Of a stretch of DNA of 10,491 nucleotides, positions 6,476 to 10,491 are shown in pieces (the first letter of the stretch is position 1; every line of letters begins with the position of its first letter). Made by a program: the position numbers and the translations under genes. The stretch spans positions 1-10,491 of the forward strand of contig JADFXA010000055.1 of assembly GCA_015233755.1 (NCBI GenBank), read 5' to 3'. Below the pieces are notes generated by a model that made no database searches, was not told the DNA's origin, and worked only from the letters and a program-made list of their open reading frames with translations. This DNA comes from Desulfamplus sp. (GTDB lineage Bacteria > Desulfobacterota > Desulfobacteria > Desulfobacterales > Desulfobacteraceae).

Positions 6476-7999
6476 TTACATTGGCAACTCAACAACATGC
6501 TCTCTGCCTGTCTCTGCGTGCAACACGTGCACGGCACAGCCCAGTCAGGGGTCAAAGGAGCGTATGAGCCGCCCCACATTTACTGGATTTTCAATATCTG
6601 CTACAGGAACACCAATAAGAGCCTGCTCAATTGGACCACGCTGTCCCATATCGTCCATTGGGTTTGCATTCCATATTGTTGCAGAAGTTATCTGATAGTT
6701 GCTTATAACCTTATCTTTTATATCAATATAATGAAGCAAAGCACCACGTGCAGCTTCTGTAAGCCCAAGACCTTCAGCATTGTCAGGAACTGGTGCCGGC
6801 ACATAGGTTTCAACTCCTGGTTTTACCTCATTTAGCCACTGTTCAACTGCATTTGCAACAACAAGAGCCTCTTCAGCTCTTGCAACATGCCTTCCAAGTA
6901 TTGAGAAAGCAGCATCACCAATATCACGCATCTTTTTGACACCAAGAGCTTTTTGACCAGTCTTAGATAGTTCAGGGTTGGTCATCCACATTCTTGCTAA
7001 AGGCCCGCCCTCATGTGGTTTACCGTTATAGCGAGGAGATTTAACAAAACTATATGCCCCTGCTTTATCAACCTGCGGGACAGTCTGACCTTTACTTGGA
7101 TGGAGTCCCGTTGTCTTATCATCAAAGAATGAATATTTCACATATTCTTTAATAAGTTGATGATCAACTGCTGAATCTTTACCATCAGTGTAAGCTCCTG
7201 ATTTTAGCAGTTTGTTTTTACCACTGTCATCCAGCGGGAAAACACCAAAAGAGATAAGATTTTTATGACCCACGCCAGTCTTTAGAAGATCGCCATAGGG
7301 ACCTGCAAGAAGATAAACTAATGGAAGATATTTTTCTTCTATAAATTTTTTAACAACTTTAAATTTCTCAGCATAGATATTTAACTTCTCTCTTGAAGGA
7401 ATCTCTGTAGTTCCACCAACTACGATACCTTGAACATGAGGCATTCTGCCTCCAAAAAGAGCTACCATCTCATGGCAGGTTTTTCTAACTTCAAGAGCCT
7501 CAAGATATTGGCCTACTCCAATTTCATTTGTAGCTTTATCTACACGAATATCATTTTTCTTATATCTTGGTATAAATGGCGCTACATCAGGACCATTTAC
7601 ATAATCTAATGCAGCAAGATGATAAAAATGTAGTATGTGAGACTGTAGGTAGTTTGCACCAAAAATAAGGTTTCTGGTTATTCTACCGTTATCAGTAAGC
7701 TTCACTTTAAAAGCATCATCTAAGGCTAAACTTGATGCAGTTGCATGAGCTGTTGGGCAAACTCCGCAAATTCTTTGAACAATCTGTGAAGCATCCCTTG
7801 GATCACGACCTTTTAAAATATTCTCAAAGCCTCTGAACATTCCACCAAAACATCTTGCATTTACAACTTTACCATCGCTTACTTCAACTTCAACTTTTAG
7901 ATGTCCCTCAATCCTTGTTACAGGATCAATGGCAACCTTTATTTTATTACCAGTAGATGCAGCTGCCGCAGGTGCTGCTGCTTGGTTACAACCTGACAT
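6476..7999 (-). CDS. hysA: [NiFeSe] hydrogenase large subunit, selenocysteine-containing (UGA recoded)
   Basis: 507 residues when UGA 6545-6547 is read as selenocysteine; TAA is at 6476-6478. It carries the Ni-Fe active site for H2 oxidation or production. The proximal motif is RICGVCPTAH (C78, C81), with E31 in DPVTRIEGH. The distal motif is SFDPULGCAVH (U485, C488, H491), where U replaces the Cys of standard NiFe enzymes. The tail VLHAETGREHVVELPM follows H491 and should be cut by HysD. Stopping at UGA would give 484 residues without the second pair of metal ligands, an inactive protein. The N-terminus MSGCNQAAAP has no signal peptide but resembles that of Desulfovibrio vulgaris HysA, reported to be a lipoprotein lacking a typical signal peptide; export would ride on the Tat signal of HysB. 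ATG 7999 follows AAGGAGGT. The distal region is much richer in GC (about 63% over 6496-6562) than its surroundings, in keeping with RNA structure. Confidence 0.96.
6517..6533 (-). promoter_or_regulatory. Candidate bacterial SECIS apical hairpin of hysA
   Basis: Starting 12 bases after the UGA, the mRNA contains CGUGCA, loop CGUGU, UGCACG: a perfect six-base-pair stem with a five-base loop that includes GU. Bacterial SECIS elements lie directly after the UGA, inside the coding region, and present a GU in the apical loop to SelB; both features are met here. A short lower stem (CUG at bases 6-8 with CAG at 35-37 after UGA) is possible. No folding program was run. Confidence 0.75.
6545..6547 (-). 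other. Selenocysteine codon (UGA) of hysA
   Basis: The in-frame TGA falls exactly at the first Cys position of the conserved DPCxxCxxH nickel-binding motif. The reading frame continues for 22 more codons with the rest of the motif intact and then ends at TAA. Selenocysteine insertion requires selA, selB, selC and selD, none of which is in this window. Confidence 0.95.
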
Positions 8000-8002
8000 A
8001 AA

Positions 8003-8010
8003 ACCTCCTT
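8003..8010 (-). promoter_or_regulatory. Strong Shine-Dalgarno of hysA
   Basis: AAGGAGGT on the minus strand, with GGAGG four bases before the ATG at 7999, fixes the start at M-S-G-C. The same octamer precedes hysB at 9068-9061. The 100 bases between hysB and hysA contain no terminator, supporting cotranscription. Confidence 0.8.
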
Positions 8011-8099
8011 GGTTTAAATCTTTTTGACATTATGCTCTCTCTCTTCACGCTATGCTTTTTCTCTTTTGAGATTTTAAGAGTTTTTATATTCTTTAATAT

Positions 8100-9056
8100 T
8101 TACGCTTTTACGTAAAATGGAGAAGAAGCATCAGGGAAACCCGGCTCTACACACCCGATACAGATGGCATTCTCAACACACCAATTCATGCCGTTATTCC
8201 AGCGTCTTCTGAAACAATCTGCATTGGCATCAGGTCCTTTGCACCCAATTTCCATACGGCAGCCTTTTTTCTGGGTGAATGTTGAACTAAATATCTCCTG
8301 GTCAAAATATTCGAGATATGGACAGTTTTCATGGATATTTTCGCCAAAGAAGAGTAGAGGACGACCATTCTCATCAACTTCTGGTATCCCTTTTGTTAAA
8401 AGGTGGGCAATAGAGCCGACAATCCAGTCAGGATGAGGCGGACAACCTGGAATGTTGACAACTGGTGTCTTGATTCCAAATTTTTTAAATACGCCAGATA
8501 CGCTTGTAGCTTCTGTAAGATTGCCTTTTGCTGCTGGAATACCGCCATAAGCTGCACATGTTCCAATAGCCAAAACGCTGCCAGCCATTGCACCAAGCTC
8601 TTTTGTCATTTCAAGCATTGTTATTTCTTTGTGATTAAGCTCACCTGAGATGCAATATTTTCCATCTGCTGCCATTGGAATAGCACCTTCAACAGCAAGA
8701 GAGAATTTGCCTTTATACTCTTTAGCTACTCTATACATATTCTCAAGAGCTGTTTCACCTTCACTTGCCATTACAGTTGGATGATACTGAAGGCTTATGA
8801 TTTCGAGTAACACTTTTTTGATTGTAGGCTCAACGCTGTTGAGCAAAGATACTGAACATCCTGTACAACCTTGTCCTTGTATCCAAAGTACAGGATGGTT
8901 TTCCAATCCCTTTGTCATTGCAGATATAAGGGTTGGGTTAAAGATTTGAGACAAGCCGATTCCTGCGGCAGTTCCGGTTAGACCTTTTAGAAAGGTTCGC
9001 CGAGATAGTGTAAGACTGGTTTGTTGTGTTTCAGACAACATGGTTTCCTCTTTCAA
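8100..9056 (-). CDS. hysB: [NiFeSe] hydrogenase small subunit with Tat signal peptide
   Basis: 318 residues if started at TTG 9056. It relays electrons between the HysA active site and a periplasmic partner, in this class usually a multihaem cytochrome c3. A twin-arginine signal SRRTFLKG (R19, R20) precedes a hydrophobic stretch, with likely cleavage after LISA near residue 46. Cluster ligands are all visible. The proximal [4Fe-4S] uses C64 and C67 (QGCTGC), C167 and C205. The distal one uses H242 and C245 (IHENC), C266 and C272. The middle one uses C281, C293, C299 and C302. C293 (in NWCV) replaces the Pro of ordinary NiFe enzymes, so the middle cluster should be [4Fe-4S] rather than [3Fe-4S], as known for NiFeSe enzymes. 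Start choice: AAGGAGGT at 9068-9061 is five bases from TTG 9056 and overlaps GTG 9062, which is therefore unlikely; ATG 9041 with GAGG five bases upstream is a real alternative. It is the first gene of the hys operon. Confidence 0.95.
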   Translation of the reverse strand: MKEETMLSETQQTSLTLSRRTFLKGLTGTAAGIGLSQIFNPTLISAMTKGLENHPVLWIQGQGCTGCSVSLLNSVEPTIKKVLLEIISLQYHPTVMASEGETALENMYRVAKEYKGKFSLAVEGAIPMAADGKYCISGELNHKEITMLEMTKELGAMAGSVLAIGTCAAYGGIPAAKGNLTEATSVSGVFKKFGIKTPVVNIPGCPPHPDWIVGSIAHLLTKGIPEVDENGRPLLFFGENIHENCPYLEYFDQEIFSSTFTQKKGCRMEIGCKGPDANADCFRRRWNNGMNWCVENAICIGCVEPGFPDASSPFYVKA

Positions 9057-9060
9057 TGGC

Positions 9061-9068
9061 ACCTCCTT
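9061..9068 (-). promoter_or_regulatory. Strong Shine-Dalgarno of hysB
   Basis: AAGGAGGT on the minus strand, identical to the octamer before hysA. Its spacing fits the TTG at 9056 and excludes GTG 9062; the ATG at 9041 would use the separate GAGG at about 9047-9050. Confidence 0.6.
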
Positions 9069-9093
9069 GATGCTGTTTGATGTCCATACTGAG

Positions 9094-9175
9094 AATTAAT
9101 CAACAATGGATGTCGGTTAGAAATCATAATTGATTAATTTATATTGATTAGTGCAAGCTACTATTGATTAATTTA
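9094..9175. repeat. TTGATTAAT-type repeats upstream of hysB
   Basis: On the plus strand ATTGATTAATTT occurs at 9129-9140 and again at 9163-9174, with a shorter ATTGATTA at 9143-9150. An inverted version, AATTAATCAA, lies at 9094-9103. Four copies in about 80 bases, 26-110 bases before the hysB ribosome binding site, look like binding sites for a regulator. The half-site TTGAT is shared with CRP/FNR-type operators, but no full FNR palindrome is present, so no regulator is named. Confidence 0.5.
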
Positions 9176-9211
9176 AACTACTTCGAGTATAAGTTTAGCA
9201 AAGATTGGGGA

Positions 9212-9235
9212 TTGGCAGGAGTTATAAACTGCCAA
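9212..9235. repeat. TTGGCAG-N10-CTGCCAA inverted repeat
   Basis: A perfect seven-base inverted repeat with a ten-base spacer (GAGTTATAAA), about 145 bases upstream of the hysB ribosome binding site. The one-and-a-half-turn layout suits a dimeric regulator. It could also fold as a hairpin but has no U-tract. I do not recognise the regulator. Confidence 0.55.
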
Positions 9236-9313
9236 ATTTAATTTTAGAGAGTATAGAATATCAAAATATAAAGTGTCAACTATTAGTCTCATCAATACTC
9301 CACTTTTTCTTGA

Positions 9314-9333
9314 TTTATTATCTAAATAATAAA
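9314..9333. repeat. A/T-only palindrome upstream of yhbY
   Basis: TTTATTAT, CTAA, ATAATAAA: a perfect eight-base inverted repeat about 80 bases before yhbY. It could be an operator or merely reflect base composition; it is too AT-rich to act as a terminator stem. Confidence 0.3.
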
Positions 9334-9411
9334 ATTGATAAATTTAGCGATAGTAAGGTTAAAGTTTGAAGAGATATTAATGATTTTTTACATAACAATA
9401 AGGATAGAAAA

Positions 9412-9720
9412 ATGGAAGAGTTAAAAGGTTTTCAAAAGCAATATTTAAGAGGTCTTGCCCATGATTTAAAACCAGCTGCATTTGTAGGTCAAAAAGGGAT
9501 AACAACAGCTTTGATTAATGAAATAAACCAAGGGTTAGATGCTAATGAGCTAATAAAGGTGAAATTTGTAGAGTTTAAGGAGAGGAGTATAAAAGACGAG
9601 CTTGCTGTTGAAATAGCAACACAAACCCACTCATATCTTACAGGTTTGATTGGTCATGTAGCTATTTATTACCGCCAAAATAAAGATTTGAAAAAACGTA
9701 AAATCGTAATACCAGCATAA
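9412..9720 (+). CDS. yhbY: YhbY/CRS1-YhbY domain RNA-binding protein
   Basis: 102 residues, the full length of stand-alone bacterial YhbY proteins. The single CRM domain spans nearly the whole protein. It opens with GFQKQYLRGLAHDLKPAAFVGQKGIT, a motif diagnostic of the family, where GQKG is the GxxG-type RNA-binding loop. It continues with INEINQGLDANELIKVKF and ends with GHVAIYYRQNKD. Family members associate with pre-50S ribosomal particles and help ribosome assembly; this role is inferred by homology. ATG 9412 has AAGGA seven bases upstream. The gene is monocistronic in this window, divergent from hysB and convergent with the PilZ gene, with no link to the hydrogenase beyond the shared upstream region. 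Confidence 0.95.
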   Translation: MEELKGFQKQYLRGLAHDLKPAAFVGQKGITTALINEINQGLDANELIKVKFVEFKERSIKDELAVEIATQTHSYLTGLIGHVAIYYRQNKDLKKRKIVIPA

Positions 9721-9726
9721 GGTTGT

Positions 9727-9793
9727 TAGGGGTTTATTGTGAGAATGATAATAGACCATACTCTATAATCAAATCAATATAAATAAACACCTA
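9727..9793. repeat. Imperfect inverted repeat between convergent yhbY and PilZ genes
   Basis: TAGGGGTTTATT (9727-9738) pairs with AATAAACACCTA (9782-9793) in 11 of 12 positions, across a 43-base loop. It begins right after the yhbY stop and could contribute to ending transcription from either side, but the long loop and lack of a U-tract make this weak. The rest of 9721-9846 is featureless AT-rich sequence. Confidence 0.25.
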
Positions 9794-9846
9794 TAGAATC
9801 AAGAAGTTATAAAACAATAGAACATATATATACTACCAAAACACTA

Positions 9847-10476
9847 TCACTCTGATGAGTTGTTCAACTCTTCTTCAATAGCAACGCACTCAAAAGGAGA
9901 AATATTGTGAAATTGCACAGCAATACCTTCTGATTCAACTCTTATTACCTTGCCTGTCAGCTTAAATGGCTTTTTGTCTTGGGAAAGTTCAAACACCATT
10001 GATATTTTCTGATTCTTTTTGAATTTAGTATGTTTTTTGGTTTTAATAAACATTCCACCAGCACTAAGGTCTTTTGTAACTTCTTTGTAAAGTTGTCCCG
10101 CACTCACAAAGTCTATCGGAATTGTTAACTCTTTTCTCTCGTAAGCTCTCTCTTCAATTATATTGACAACTACATCTTCTTTGTTAGATACGGTTTTGTC
10201 AGATATTGATGAGTCTTCAGAAGAAGCAAGGGGGGCAAACTCAATTTCAACAGGCTCATCAGACGGTTCAGTGATGATAGATTGAGAGAGTTGATCTTTC
10301 TTTTGTTCAACAGGGGCAGATAAAACAGATGTATTAGTAATTGCAGAGCTATTTTCCTTGCCAGAAGCTGACTGTTCTATCCAATCTTGAGTGATTTTTA
10401 GTAGTTTTTCCTGTTTCTCAGGAGGCAATTTCTGTATATTGACAATTATTTTAGTTAAGAGATTTGCAATTGGCAT
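9847..10476 (-). CDS. PilZ-domain protein (c-di-GMP-binding effector candidate)
   Basis: 209 residues. The C-terminal half (about 108-200) is a PilZ domain. RAYER (R110, R114) supplies the RxxxR motif and DLSAGG (D136, S138, G141) the D/NxSxxG motif, the two elements that hold cyclic di-GMP. GKVIRVESEGIAVQFHNIS matches the closing strands. The first 35 residues look like an amphipathic helical segment (LLTKIIVNIQKLPPEKQEKLLKI), followed by a Ser/Glu/Lys-rich, probably disordered linker (about 36-105). No transmembrane segment or output enzyme domain is visible, so it would act by binding a partner such as a motility or envelope protein; the partner is unknown. ATG 10476 leaves only 15 bases of upstream sequence, without a Shine-Dalgarno, and its own neighbour lies outside the window. 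Confidence 0.88.
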   Translation of the reverse strand: MPIANLLTKIIVNIQKLPPEKQEKLLKITQDWIEQSASGKENSSAITNTSVLSAPVEQKKDQLSQSIITEPSDEPVEIEFAPLASSEDSSISDKTVSNKEDVVVNIIEERAYERKELTIPIDFVSAGQLYKEVTKDLSAGGMFIKTKKHTKFKKNQKISMVFELSQDKKPFKLTGKVIRVESEGIAVQFHNISPFECVAIEEELNNSSE

Positions 10477-10491
10477 TTTATTATTATTTGC

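Larger units (their letters stand above)
9069..9411. other. Divergent intergenic region between hysB and yhbY
   Basis: This AT-rich stretch of about 340 bases has no open reading frame that I would call a gene. It holds the TTGATTAAT repeats near hysB, a TTGGCAG/CTGCCAA palindrome in the middle, an A/T-only palindrome nearer yhbY, and the yhbY ribosome binding site (AAGGA, 9400-9404). I could not find a convincing sigma-70 or sigma-54 promoter for either gene by eye, although both should start here. Confidence 0.6.

Noticed and set aside
6545..6547. UGA as the true stop of hysA
   Set aside because: It would remove the second nickel/iron ligand pair and the HysD-cleaved tail, although both are intact in frame and a dedicated protease is encoded next door.
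6497..6835. Plus-strand open frame of 112 codons opposite the 3' end of hysA
   Set aside because: It is antisense to the conserved hydrogenase active-site region, has no family resemblance or good ribosome binding site, and exists because of hysA codon structure.
8164..8648. Small frames on both strands overlapping hysB
   Set aside because: They overlap conserved cluster-binding segments of hysB in other frames and encode nothing recognisable.
9062..9062. GTG 9062 as the hysB start
   Set aside because: The strong Shine-Dalgarno AAGGAGGT overlaps this codon, leaving no spacing; TTG 9056 or ATG 9041 fit better.
9094..9175. CRISPR-like repeat array
   Set aside because: The repeated units are only 8-12 bases, too short and irregularly spaced, and no cas gene is present.
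9212..9235. Sigma-54 promoter based on TTGGCAG
   Set aside because: The required GG and GC dinucleotides ten bases apart are not present in either orientation.

Overview
This is an AT-rich bacterial window with no mobile elements, CRISPR arrays, tRNA or rRNA. Its clearest content is a minus-strand operon for a periplasmic [NiFeSe] hydrogenase: hysB (small subunit), hysA (large subunit) and hysD (maturation protease). The catalytic selenocysteine of HysA is encoded by an in-frame UGA at 6545-6547. A conventional ORF caller stops there and loses the last 23 residues; the real gene ends at 6476. HysA resembles the Desulfovibrio enzyme, including its N-terminal M-S-G-C. Together with the DHH/CBS/CCA fusion protein, this suggests an anaerobic, selenocysteine-using, probably sulfate-reducing bacterium of the Desulfobacterota type. 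That taxonomic placement is inference.

Layout. Positions 1-1036 (-) hold a ZnuA-like zinc-binding lipid-free periplasmic protein that runs off the left edge. Positions 1020-3956 (-) hold a long DHH-DHHA1-CBS-CBS-tRNA nucleotidyltransferase fusion whose start codon is not a standard one. Positions 4011-4805 (-) hold an ABC-2 type transporter ATPase. A divergent promoter region (4806-4913) separates it from a YitT-family membrane protein at 4914-5795 (+). The hydrogenase operon runs leftward from about 9056 to 5833, with a strong intrinsic terminator between hysA and hysD. A 350-base AT-rich intergenic region (9057-9411) carries repeated TTGATTAAT motifs and a TTGGCAG/CTGCCAA palindrome. It lies between hysB and the divergent yhbY gene (9412-9720, +). 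A PilZ-domain protein (9847-10476, -) fills the right end.

How the genes work together. HysB carries a Tat signal and three [4Fe-4S] clusters. HysA carries the Ni-Fe-Se site. HysD would clip the 16-residue tail of HysA after nickel insertion, and the folded dimer would be exported by Tat. The remaining genes are housekeeping or unrelated to the hydrogenase.

Cautions. The first 37 bases are an exact inverted copy of 3779-3815 inside the nucleotidyltransferase gene, which suggests a chimeric contig end. I did not find a new biological system here. The points most worth checking are the recoded UGA with its hairpin, the terminator before hysD, the nonstandard start of the fusion gene, and the terminal inverted repeat.
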